A stretch of 64,000 bases of DNA, from the NCBI GenBank assembly GCA_016234485.1, contig JACRBL010000036.1:1-64000 (forward strand), given 5' to 3'. Within the stretch, counting starts at the first letter, position 1. The number at the start of each line of letters is the position of its first letter. This DNA is from Chloroflexota bacterium. GTDB taxonomy: Bacteria > Chloroflexota > Anaerolineae > Anaerolineales > Villigracilaceae. A model generated the notes under the pieces. It had not been told where the DNA came from and ran no database searches. It saw only the letters and a list, made by a program, of their open reading frames with translations. The position numbers were made by a program, and so were the translations under genes. Shown here piece after piece: positions 1 through 8,748 of the stretch.

Positions 1-136
1 CAAGGCTGAACATGGCTATCGCCAGAGTTAGCAATTCAATGGAAAGCCGGATGAGGCGAAAGTCTCATGTCCGGTTTGGGGAGAGGGGTGGGGAAAACCA
101 CACGGAGCAATCTGTGAATGGCGTCCCTGCCCCTAC
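1..136 (+). mobile_element. 3' end of a group II intron (domains V-VI), partial
   Basis: The stretch at 43-77 folds as a group II intron domain V: a GC-rich stem, a GCGAAAGU internal region and a CCGGUU return strand. It closely resembles domain V of the complete intron at 8216-10665. The rest of the intron lies left of the window. The 3' boundary is estimated at about 136, after a terminal AC, because radC-like coding sequence resumes just beyond. The exact splice point could be several bases away. Confidence 0.75.
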
Positions 137-287
137 TCCACATCCGACTCCCAGTCCCGATGATGTAGGCGTGACGCGCGCCATCGTCCAGGCGGGCAAG
201 CTGCTCGATATCGACATCCTGGACCATCTGGTGATCGGGCACGGTCGCTGGGTCTCGCTCAAGGAGCGCGGCCTCGGGTTCAGTTAG
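137..287 (+). CDS. radC: RadC family protein, 3' exon (C-terminal JAB domain), gene interrupted by intron
   Basis: The last 45 or so residues ([20 protein letters not shown], then [20 protein letters not shown]) match the C-terminal end of the RadC/JAB metalloprotease-like domain, just after its usual HNHPSG zinc motif. That motif would be in the 5' exon, on the other side of the intron and outside the window. RadC proteins are common on plasmids and integrative elements; their biochemical role is still debated. The gene ends ten bases before the next start, so it probably heads or belongs to the following operon. An intact protein requires splicing of the group II intron. Confidence 0.8.
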
Positions 288-296
288 GAGGCGCGA

Positions 297-662
297 ATGC
301 AGTTGTCCTTTGCCTTTCAAACCAAACCTGTTACAGGACATCCGCCCCCGCCTCCGCTGTGGTTGGAGGCGGACGCCAGCGCCGAAGTGAGTCTCTCGTT
401 GCACGACGCGCTCACGCCTCTTTCCACCGAGGAGGATGGCGACTACGACCAACGCGTGTACGACGCCCTGTGGCTGGCGCGCTTCGAACTCTCGCTCGAT
501 CACAGACCGTCCGCCGACTTCACCTTCGCCTTTCCACGCAAACATTGGCGAACGGAGGAGATCACCGACATCCCCCTGCGTCTGCGGTGTGAGGCGAGCG
601 GGGAAGGCATCCGACTCGGTTTGCTCGCAGACTTTCAGGAGGCGACATGGCGTACTACCTAG
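297..662 (+). CDS. Hypothetical protein (121 aa)
   Basis: I do not recognise this family. A good ribosome binding site (AGGAGG) lies just upstream, overlapping the end of radC. The protein is mostly hydrophilic with a proline run near residues 16-21 and a central acidic stretch. It shows no membrane segment or cysteine motif. It is packed in an operon of small unknown genes (297-5269), and its end overlaps the next start by 16 bases, which suggests translational coupling and supports it being real. Confidence 0.65.
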   Translation: MQLSFAFQTKPVTGHPPPPPLWLEADASAEVSLSLHDALTPLSTEEDGDYDQRVYDALWLARFELSLDHRPSADFTFAFPRKHWRTEEITDIPLRLRCEASGEGIRLGLLADFQEATWRTT

Positions 663-1027
663 GCCACCGCGCGCAGGGCGACTTGATCCTGTTCCACTCC
701 GCCCAACCACCCACAAAAGAATCACATGGTCAGCGCTTTGCCGCTGTGATCGGTCCATTCAAAAGCAGGGTCGGGGCCAGTTACTACGCCCGCTATGGGC
801 AAGGCGATCCGCGTCTGTGCACTGCCGAAGATGTGGAACGTTTGGCGCGTCTCGACCCACGCATGGAACAGGCCATCGTGGAGGAGGCCATGACCCGCGA
901 GGAACTCGCCGTCGCACGCGAGTGCGAGGCCCTCGATCAACTCGAAACCCATCCAGATCAATCCATCCCCATTTCCATCCCAACCCAAGGAGCCATCCCA
1001 TGCCCAATTGGTGTGAAAACGAACTGA
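647..1027 (+). CDS. Hypothetical protein (126 aa)
   Basis: The start is supported by AGGAGG seven bases upstream, within the end of the previous gene. The protein begins MAYYLGHRAQGDLILFHSAQ and has a helical, charged middle (residues 55-95). No known domain is recognised. Its 3' end overlaps the following YubB-like gene by 28 bases; the last 20 or so residues may be little constrained. Confidence 0.6.
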   Translation: MAYYLGHRAQGDLILFHSAQPPTKESHGQRFAAVIGPFKSRVGASYYARYGQGDPRLCTAEDVERLARLDPRMEQAIVEEAMTREELAVARECEALDQLETHPDQSIPISIPTQGAIPCPIGVKTN

Positions 1028-1683
1028 CCATCTCCGGTCCCGACGTGCAGAAGGTGTTGAACGCCATCCGTTCGGAGGCGCACGACGATGAAGACGCGCG
1101 CCTCCTGGACTTTGACAAAATCATCCCCTATCCCAGGGAATACAGGGAGTTGGATCAGCGCGCGCACGAATACCAGGAAAAACTGCGCGCCATCGACAAG
1201 AACGATCCGAACCGGCAAAGCCAACTCGAAGCGCTGGCCGCGGAATATGACGCCGAACCCGGCGCGCCCTGGATCAAGGACGGCTTTAACTCCGGCGGTT
1301 ACGAATGGTGTTGCGAATTTTGGGGATCGAAGTGGCAACCTGCTCATGTATCTCTCACCCTGCGGAATGGAACGACGCGCGAGCAGATTAAGTGTGCGTA
1401 CTGCCAGACCGTGAATCACACGGCGGGCCTCAAGGTCCTTCTCTGCCAGCAATGCGGCAGTCCCCTCCCAAATGAGACTCCGCAGGAAGCCTTCCTCGAA
1501 TTCGACACCGCCTGGAGCCCGCCCATCCCCGTGATCGAAAAACTCGCCTCCATGTTCCCCGATCACAACTTCCAACTCGCCTACTACGAAGGCGGGATCG
1601 GATTCTGCGGACAGGCGCGCTGGTCCGCGGGACGCGAAGAGTTTCACCACCAGGATGTGTATTCCGGTCCGCGCGGCGGATAA
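1000..1683 (+). CDS. YubB/DUF1281-like ferredoxin-fold protein with zinc-ribbon insert
   Basis: The N-terminus MPNWCENELTISGP is the signature start of the DUF1281/YubB ferredoxin-like family found on plasmids and phages; its function is unknown. The family's conserved region continues through residues 90-110, with GGYEWCCEFWGSKW. A CAYC...CQQC pair at about residues 128-150 looks like an inserted zinc ribbon, which I do not associate with the standard family. The reading frame is open far upstream, but the ATG at 1000 follows AAGGAG and starts the conserved region, so I chose it. The total is 227 aa. Confidence 0.8.
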   Translation: MPNWCENELTISGPDVQKVLNAIRSEAHDDEDARLLDFDKIIPYPREYRELDQRAHEYQEKLRAIDKNDPNRQSQLEALAAEYDAEPGAPWIKDGFNSGGYEWCCEFWGSKWQPAHVSLTLRNGTTREQIKCAYCQTVNHTAGLKVLLCQQCGSPLPNETPQEAFLEFDTAWSPPIPVIEKLASMFPDHNFQLAYYEGGIGFCGQARWSAGREEFHHQDVYSGPRGG

Positions 1684-1703
1684 CCCAAAAAGGAGAACAA
1701 CTC

Positions 1704-2468
1704 ATGTCGTACCAAACCGAACATCAACGCATGCAACCCATACTCGACCTGGCGCGCCAACTCGATATCGCCAGCAATCCCGATCTGAACGCCCTCTTCG
1801 AAGCCGGGAGCGGCGGTTTCCAGGTGTGGTGTACTCCCTGGGATCATCCCTCCGATTGGCACGGAATCGCCATGAACACCGGGGCTTTTTCCAAGCCCTG
1901 TGAATACGTGGGCAGTGTGCATTGGAAATGGGACGAAGAAGAGATTGTCGCGCTCTCCATCGAGACCACCGCCTATGCCCTGGCGGAACAGAAGCCGGAT
2001 GAATTCTGCGATCTGGCCGAGATTCCCGAAGATTTTCATCGTTCCACGATCCTCAACCGTGAGGCCGACATCGCCTGGCTGAAGGAAAAAGTAGCCCGGC
2101 TGTTTGCCGAGGCGGGCGTTCCGCTTCCGCCCTTCGATTACGAACCCGCGCAACTTCCCGATGGCGGGTCCCATCTTCTGGCGCATTACGTCTCCGATCT
2201 GGGCGAGTACGTGGTGATCCTCTCGCCCGATCTCGACCCGCAGGAATTCTGCCGTCCCGGCTACGAGTTGACGTGTACGCTGGAGATTGGGAACGCGGGT
2301 GATTTTCCTGTGGACGTGATCCTGCGCCCGGAGCAAGCCTTCTACGAGCGGGACACGGAGCCCGATGAAGGTTCGCTCGTGGAGCAATATGAGAACGCCT
2401 CCCGCCTGCACGATGACGACTGGCTGGAGGCTGGCTTTGAAGACCGCATCAGCGGTTGGGACGAATAA
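1704..2468 (+). CDS. Hypothetical protein (254 aa)
   Basis: An acidic, soluble-looking protein with a clear AAGGAG ribosome binding site. No signal peptide, membrane segment or catalytic motif is visible and I do not recognise the family. It lies 20 bases after the YubB-like gene in the same operon, so a shared role in element maintenance is possible but not demonstrated. Confidence 0.7.
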   Translation: MSYQTEHQRMQPILDLARQLDIASNPDLNALFEAGSGGFQVWCTPWDHPSDWHGIAMNTGAFSKPCEYVGSVHWKWDEEEIVALSIETTAYALAEQKPDEFCDLAEIPEDFHRSTILNREADIAWLKEKVARLFAEAGVPLPPFDYEPAQLPDGGSHLLAHYVSDLGEYVVILSPDLDPQEFCRPGYELTCTLEIGNAGDFPVDVILRPEQAFYERDTEPDEGSLVEQYENASRLHDDDWLEAGFEDRISGWDE

Positions 2469-2525
2469 TCACATCACCGCGGAGGGCGCAACCAGCGCTC
2501 TCCGTTTCTTTTCAAGGAGCATCCC

Positions 2526-2930
2526 ATGACCACCCTGTTTCAAACCACGATCGAGAGACTCCTGTCCGCCCACAACCTGCTAGAGGAGTTTCATTCCCAA
2601 CACGACTTTCACGTGCGCTTCGACATGCCCGGCTACCAGTGCCTGGTGATCGAACGCCACGGCGAATTGATCAGCGTCGCGCATTACTTCGAGCAGAACG
2701 GCGATCTCGTCCCGGACCCGGAGGCCGAACTGCACTACCCGACCTGGACGCCCACCGCCATCACGCAGGCCATCGGGTACCGCCGCGAGAAATTCATCCA
2801 GCGCGATGGTCAGACACTGGTGGACACGCGTTTCCATCGCGAGGTGTCCTCCTTCCTGAACATGTGGGCGCGTAACATCCAAGCGCAGGGCTGGGAAAAG
2901 CGGGCGACTGCCTCCGGCGTTGCCTCCTGA
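2526..2930 (+). CDS. DUF6908-like protein (134 aa)
   Basis: The region around residues 30-65 (FDMPGYQCLVIERHGELISV, then HYFEQNGDLVPDPEAELHYP) resembles the DUF6908 family, which occurs in plasmid and conjugative-element operons and has no known function. AAGGAG precedes the start. The family call is from memory of the pattern and should be checked by profile search. Confidence 0.65.
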   Translation: MTTLFQTTIERLLSAHNLLEEFHSQHDFHVRFDMPGYQCLVIERHGELISVAHYFEQNGDLVPDPEAELHYPTWTPTAITQAIGYRREKFIQRDGQTLVDTRFHREVSSFLNMWARNIQAQGWEKRATASGVAS

Positions 2931-2998
2931 TCCGCCCCTCTATCCGCGCAGCCCGGCAGGATGCCTGTCGGGCTGTCCGATTCTTATCACGAGGAAAA

Positions 2999-3460
2999 AT
3001 GGACCACCCTCAAACCAATAACAATCTACTTTCACCCCGCAACATCCGCTTTCGCTATCTGTACCGCGACGCCTCTAACTACAAACAACACGGCGAGGCG
3101 ATCTTCTCCAACCAGACCGGCTTACCTCTGAAAGAGATCGAGGAACGAATCCGCGCCAATCTGCGGGACGGCGAGTTCTTCATTGCCCGCCAAATTTGCC
3201 TGGAGGAATTCTTCTTCGACGCTCTGAATGAGGAGGATCACCCCTGGCACGAATTCAACTTTGTGGAGGCTACTACCGATCCGCTTTTTGATCCCGAATG
3301 TTGGAAGGAGCGCGGCCAACGGCGTGACATCGCGGCCTTCCTGACCGAACTGGCAGAAGCCCAACGCGCAGGCTGGGATGAAATGAACGTGCGCGCAGAT
3401 CTCAAACAGCAGATGGAAAAACAAAAGCATGAGTTGAAACGGAGAGTCCAAAATGGATAG
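2999..3460 (+). CDS. Hypothetical protein (153 aa)
   Basis: Preceded by GAGGAAAA. The N-terminus (RFRYLYRDASNYKQHGEAIF) is aromatic-rich and looks like a conserved fold, while the C-terminus (residues 115-153) is charged and probably coiled-coil or helical. No family is recognised. It overlaps the next gene by 8 bases, which suggests coupled translation. Confidence 0.65.
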   Translation: MDHPQTNNNLLSPRNIRFRYLYRDASNYKQHGEAIFSNQTGLPLKEIEERIRANLRDGEFFIARQICLEEFFFDALNEEDHPWHEFNFVEATTDPLFDPECWKERGQRRDIAAFLTELAEAQRAGWDEMNVRADLKQQMEKQKHELKRRVQNG

Positions 3461-3779
3461 CAACCGATCCAATCCTGAACTGGTGGTCCTGCCCTTCCAG
3501 GCCAGACTCACCGGCGACGTCAAGTTCCTGAACCTGGAACAGGTCCTCGTCCTGCGCGCCCATCCCAAAACCCTGCGAATCGAACGCAGTTACCCCGGCG
3601 CGCCGCACGCCATCGGCTGGACGATCTTCCGCCGCGCGCCGCAGACCTACCTGTATGAAGGCGAACAACTCTTCCGCTTCGAGCGCGGGGCGCGCAACCG
3701 CCTGCGCCAAAAATATGCCATCCACTACTCGCTGGTTGGGGAGACCGACGCCCTGACCTTCTCTCACCAGAACCTGTAA
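3453..3779 (+). CDS. Hypothetical protein (108 aa)
   Basis: A basic, compact protein predicted to be mostly beta strand, with no recognised domain. It overlaps the preceding gene by 8 bases and sits 11 bases before the next, consistent with an operon member. Confidence 0.6.
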   Translation: MDSNRSNPELVVLPFQARLTGDVKFLNLEQVLVLRAHPKTLRIERSYPGAPHAIGWTIFRRAPQTYLYEGEQLFRFERGARNRLRQKYAIHYSLVGETDALTFSHQNL

Positions 3780-3790
3780 AGGAGTAACCC

Positions 3791-4867
3791 ATGTATGCAT
3801 GGACAGAAATCTACGAAGACGAATACATCAAAGAACGCATCGATGAGTTGAACGAGGCTCAACAAACCGCCCGCCAGCGCGACAAGATCCTGGTTTCCAG
3901 TTATGAACAATTCTGGCTGCCAAATCTGAACGACCTGCCCGAGGTGGAATACGTGCGCGCCCAACTCTATCGTGCGCCCTACGGAACCTTCGAGCCCGCG
4001 CGGGACGCTCCCTTCCACGGCGCGTTGTGGTTCACGCCTGCGCCAGGCGCGGAGTTGCCGCCCGCCTTGAAAGAGAACAAAGATTGGCTTGCCGCAACTG
4101 CTGTCGTGGATATGAACGCCCGCACGGTGAAGATCCAGATCAACGACATCGAGATCACCTTCACCGGATTGAACGTCAGCCAGAGCGCGCATGAGTTATT
4201 GCGGGATGTAAATCAGGAACTGGTTCGAGCCCGCGCCGGAGTGTATGTGTACCGCCTCGAACCGGTAACGCTTCCCTGCGCGGTGCGGCACCTCTACCAA
4301 GATGGACGCATTCCCACCTTGAGCAATACCCATACCCGCGCCGATGTGACCGGCTTCGCGGTCTTGCATGATCGCCCGTACCAGCACACGCTGGCCTATG
4401 TGGGCATTGCCGCCCACAAGACCAGCGTGGAGAGTCTGTGGGCCTCGTTGATCCGCGGGCGCGGCAGTTGTTCCCTGCGCGGCGCATCTGTCCTCGCAGA
4501 CGGGGAAGTCAAAATGGTGACTCAGCCGCTGGCGGATTTCAATATTCTGCACGCTGGGTTGATCTGCCGCAAGGTGCTGCCAGGCAAGTGGGAAGCCAAG
4601 GACGACGCGACCTATGCTTTGGTTTTCGAGGATGGCGAAGTAGAAACGAAACTGCAAACCCTGACCTTGAAGCGTCTACAGGAAACGCTGGCCTTCCCCA
4701 TCCCCGATACCTGGGCGAAGACGCTTTGGGAGTACGCGCTGGATGCAGAATTCCTTCAGCGTCTGGAAACCGGCGGGGATTGCCGCGGCGGCGTGCGCAT
4801 CGACCTGACTAAAAACTGGCAGGCGCTGGTGCAGAATTTGCTTGAGCAGGAAGTTTTGAAAATCTAG
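3791..4867 (+). CDS. Hypothetical protein (358 aa)
   Basis: A large soluble protein with AAAGGAG just upstream. The N-terminal third is helical and charged; the middle contains a strand-rich stretch (around TVKIQINDIEITFTGLNVSQ). No motif identifies a function. The length and gene-like packing make it real; it is the largest unknown in the 297-5269 operon. Confidence 0.7.
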   Translation: MYAWTEIYEDEYIKERIDELNEAQQTARQRDKILVSSYEQFWLPNLNDLPEVEYVRAQLYRAPYGTFEPARDAPFHGALWFTPAPGAELPPALKENKDWLAATAVVDMNARTVKIQINDIEITFTGLNVSQSAHELLRDVNQELVRARAGVYVYRLEPVTLPCAVRHLYQDGRIPTLSNTHTRADVTGFAVLHDRPYQHTLAYVGIAAHKTSVESLWASLIRGRGSCSLRGASVLADGEVKMVTQPLADFNILHAGLICRKVLPGKWEAKDDATYALVFEDGEVETKLQTLTLKRLQETLAFPIPDTWAKTLWEYALDAEFLQRLETGGDCRGGVRIDLTKNWQALVQNLLEQEVLKI

Positions 4868-4876
4868 GAGGCAGAC

Positions 4877-5269
4877 ATGTTTCAAACTGTGCAACCAAAA
4901 GAGATCTTCGATCCACGCTATTGGCAGGTCTCGGATTCCCATCCTGCCTACTGGCTGGCGCAATTGCGCAAGCCGGATTGGCAGGAACTGCTCCGGTTTC
5001 TGGAGATCAAGGCAAAGTCTTCCGCCCGCAAGCCTGCGCTGGCCTCCGCGGCGCTGGAACGTCTCGCGTTCGCGGTTTGCGATACGCGCGCGGAGGCCTG
5101 GCGCTCCTGGAGTCTGGTTCTGGGAGAGCAGGCGCGCGGATTGGTGATCCAGTTCCGCCACTCGGAGGCGGACTGGACGCGCGGCATTCCCGAGTTCGTT
5201 CGCCTGGACCGTTGTGATGCACTGGGGTTTGTGAACATCGCCAGCCGGCTGGTGTGCAAGGTTCGATAA
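4877..5269 (+). CDS. Hypothetical protein (130 aa)
   Basis: Begins nine bases after the previous stop with TAGGAGG as ribosome binding site. No recognised domain. It is the last gene before a hairpin that probably ends or attenuates the first operon. Confidence 0.6.
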   Translation: MFQTVQPKEIFDPRYWQVSDSHPAYWLAQLRKPDWQELLRFLEIKAKSSARKPALASAALERLAFAVCDTRAEAWRSWSLVLGEQARGLVIQFRHSEADWTRGIPEFVRLDRCDALGFVNIASRLVCKVR

Positions 5270-5290
5270 GCAAAATCCATTCCACCCAGT

Positions 5291-5314
5291 CCCCCGTACC
5301 CTTTGGTGCGGGGG
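5291..5314 (+). terminator. Hairpin, possible weak terminator or attenuator
   Basis: A ten-base stem (CCCCCGTACC against GGTGCGGGGG, one G-T pair) closes on a four-base loop. It is followed by ATTTTGATTT rather than a clean T run. It separates the small-gene operon from the methyltransferase-helicase gene. Confidence 0.45.
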
Positions 5315-5341
5315 ATTTTGATTTCAAAAAAGGAGATGAAT

Positions 5342-8215
5342 ATGCGTCCACCCGCAATTGAGAAAATGGGTTTCTACGAAACGTCAACCCACGTCGCTGA
5401 ATTGCTGACAACTTACTTCAAACCTGCAGAGACGGGTCGCCTGCTCGACCCTTGCGCTGGTGAAGGAACCGCTGCATCCATCCTTGCCAAGGCTTTGAAC
5501 TGCCAGAGTTGGGGTGTGGAGTTGTCGCCGGTTCGCGCTACATTTGCCGCGGAAAAGATGGATCGTCTGTTCAATGCCCCCTGGAGTTCCTGCCATCTCA
5601 CCACCGAGTCCATCACCCTGTTGTTCCTCAACCCGCCATACAGCCATGACCGCCTGGGCGACCAGAAACGGCTGGAGTTGGAGTTCCTGAAATCCACCAC
5701 GCCCAAGTTGGTGCGCGGTGGCGCTCTGGTGTACATCGTGCCGCATGCGCTGTTGCGCGATCTGGATGTGGCGTCTCATCTGGCTGGATATTACGAACAA
5801 CTCACGGTCTATCGCTACCCGGAGACGGAGTTCAATCAGGTCATCATATTGGGCTTGAAGCGGCAGAAATTCAAGTCGCCCTCTGCGGAGGAAACCTGGC
5901 AGGTACAGGCTTGGGCGGAGGTGGAACCGCCGATGTTGGAGACAGTCTCTCAACCTATGTATCCCCTCCTGCTGGCCTCGGACAAAGGCGCGAGCGGACA
6001 GCCAGTACGATTCACCCGCCTGGACTGGCAACCGGAGGAGGTCGTGGATGCCACCCAGAAACGCGGGGTGATGACTTCCAAGGAATGGCTGGATCTGATC
6101 AATCCATCGCGCGCTCTGGGAGAATTCAAGCAGCCAGTCATGCCCTTGAAGAAAGGACACATCGCCATGCTGATGGCTTCCGGAATGATGGGCACTCTGC
6201 GTCTGAACGATGAGGATGGCAAGCCCATGTTAGTGAAGGGTCGCGTGGTGAAGGTCACGGAGAAGGTGGAGGAGAAAGTCGGCAAGGACGGCAAGACCAC
6301 TGCCGAGGTCTTCCGCGACCGCTTCGTTTCGACCGTGGCGATCCTGCGTCAGAGCGGGATCGAGATCATTGACCAGGTCGAGCCGCTCTCCAAGTTCATG
6401 CACCGCTACGGCGACCAGATCGGCGCGCACATCCTGTCCACATACCGGCCGTTGTACAACTTCGATCCAGCCCCGGAGGAAACGGCGATCCTCGACACAC
6501 TTGGCACAAAGCGCAAACCCTTGCCGGGACAGGAGAAGCCGGGATTGCTTCCGACCCAACGTCATATCGCCGCCGGGGTTGCCCGGGCGATCAGGAAGCA
6601 CCGTGTTGGAAATGTGCAAGGCGAGATGGGCGTGGGCAAAACCGTTATCGGCGCAGGTGTGTTGGAATTGCTGGATGCCTACCCTGCCATCGTGCTTTGC
6701 CCTCCACATCTCGTCCCCAAATGGATTCGCGAGATCGAGGAGACCATCCCCGGAGCCAAAGCGATGGAAATGAGCCGCATTGGACGCAACGCTGATGATC
6801 CCGGTGATGTGAACGATGTGCGCCGCTTCCTGGAACTTTGGTCTGACGGCAAACTTGGCAGGAAAGCAGTGGCTGTCATCGCGCACACGTCAGCCAAATA
6901 CGGCGCGGGCTGGGAACCGGCCGCGGTGCGGAAATGGTTCGTGGATGAGGATGATCACCATCCGTTCGAGGCGTTGGCCTGTCCCGAGTGCAGCGCGCCG
7001 ATCCAGATTGACCAACCCGGCGGCATCACCATCACTGCTACCTCCGTGGATGAACTGGGCGATAAGCGACGCTTCTGCAACGCAAGTGTGCCCGGTTATG
7101 AACTGGATGAGTCTGGTCGGCTGGCGCGGGACGAGCAGGGAGGCCTCATCTGGGGAAAACGCGTCTGCGGCGCGCCCCTCTTCCAGTTCACAGGGAGGCG
7201 TTGGGCGTTGGCGGATTACATCGCCAAGCACGCGCGAGGCCAATTCAAGTTGCTGATCGCAGACGAGTGTCATCAATTTTCTGCCAAGGCCTCGGATCGC
7301 GGAATCGCTTTCCACCAACTTGTCGCCTCCTCCCGCTACACCCTGACCCTGACCGGCACGTTCTTCGGCGGTCGTTCGACATCCATCTTCTGGCTGTTGC
7401 ATCGTCTCAACGCGGGTGTCCGCATGGACTTCGCCTTCAACGATGAGAAACGCTGGGCGCGCCTGTATGGTGTGCTGGAGACGACGCGCAAGAGCAAGCG
7501 CACGAACGATGAAGATGAAGAAGATGGTTTCACCGGCAATCGCCGCTACCAGAACCAGGCCAAGGAACAGCCGGGCATCTCACCCGCCATCGTGAATCGC
7601 CTGCTGGACACAACGGTTTTCCTGTCCCTGAAAGACCTGGGATTGTCTCTGCCTCACTACGCCGAGGAAGTCGTGACGCTCTCGATGACCGACGAGCAGG
7701 GCGGGCAATACCGCAAGATGGAAAAGAAACTGCGCGACCTGGCGCTCAACAATCGCCGCTACCTCTCGACCTGGCTGCAATGGACTCTGGCGCGTCCCAA
7801 CTCGGCCTTCCGTGATGAAGTGGTGGAAGTGGATGAAGTGGATCGGCAGGGTGAGTTCGTTCGCAGGAAACAGTTGATGCAGTTGCCCGCGGTCGTGGAT
7901 GGTGAAACCATGCCCAAAGAAAGTTGGCTGGTGGACTTCTGCCGTTCTGAGCGCCAGCAGGGACGCAAGGTGTTAATCTACCTGCGCCAGACCGGGACGC
8001 GCGACATCCAGGATCGCATCCTGAAAATCCTGCGGGATGGAGGCGTGCGCGCCGAAGTCCTGACCAGCGGCGTGAACCCGCGCAAGCGCGAGGAGTGGAT
8101 CGCCAAACGGGTCTTCGGCCTCGATGCGCTGGTAGTGAATCCGAAATTGGTGGAGACGGGTTTGGATTTGATCGCCTTCCAATCTGTAGTGTTCGCTGAG
8201 ATTGAGTATTCCTTA
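5342..8215 (+). CDS. Methyltransferase-SNF2 helicase fusion, 5' exon
   Basis: The N-terminal part (residues 1-220) is a DUF6094-like N6-adenine methyltransferase with a SAM site (DPCAGEG, 36-42) and motif IV NPPY (97-100). After a linker comes a superfamily 2 helicase with Walker A GEMGVGKT (about 427-434), DECH (about 641-644), a TGTFFGG motif III region and an inserted Cys-rich zinc-finger-like segment (about 545-620). The frame stops being helicase at TTA 8213-8215, where a GTGCG group II intron start follows; helicase motif VI resumes at 10666 in frame. Spliced, the protein would be 1107 aa. The ATG at 5342 is preferred over the one at 5336 because of AAGGAG spacing. The role is probably modification or remodelling of element DNA, by inference only. 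Confidence 0.85.
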
Positions 8216-8748
8216 GTGCGCCGCATGACAGCATGAATGATTGTACGTGACGTACCGCAGGTTGAGGAATTTACCTGCGAGGTCATCCGGTTAACCGAAA
8301 AGGGAAACCCGAACGGGAAAATAGCACGCCGGAAAAGGGACAAACTGGGAAGCCGTTTACCAGAGTAGTTGTCCCAAGACCTGAATGATATGGGTAAAAG
8401 CTAAACTGCTTGAAGTCCAGTGGTAAGTTGGAGACTATTCCTCCCTTGACACAACGGTTGAGGTCAAGCCCCGACAGCAGCACCTTGTAGAAGCTGAGAG
8501 ATGTGAAATCCTCCTGTTGGGAACAATGGTCAATGAGACCTACCAAGCCACGAAAAGACACCCTACGTCATTCTAATAACGTCATTCATGACTGTACTGC
8601 GGGATCGCCTACGGGGCGCGAGCCCTATGGCGACGGAAACTCCATAGTAGTCGGTGGCGTCACGCCCACCCAGGGAGGTCGGGAAAGCCGACCACAGGGC
8701 GAAGGGAGTTAGGAACTATCGCTTGTTCAGAAAATGGAGGTATGCGCA

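Noticed and set aside
436..999. 5' extension of the YubB-like frame
   Set aside because: It overlaps two genes with good ribosome sites, and the conserved domain begins at 1000.
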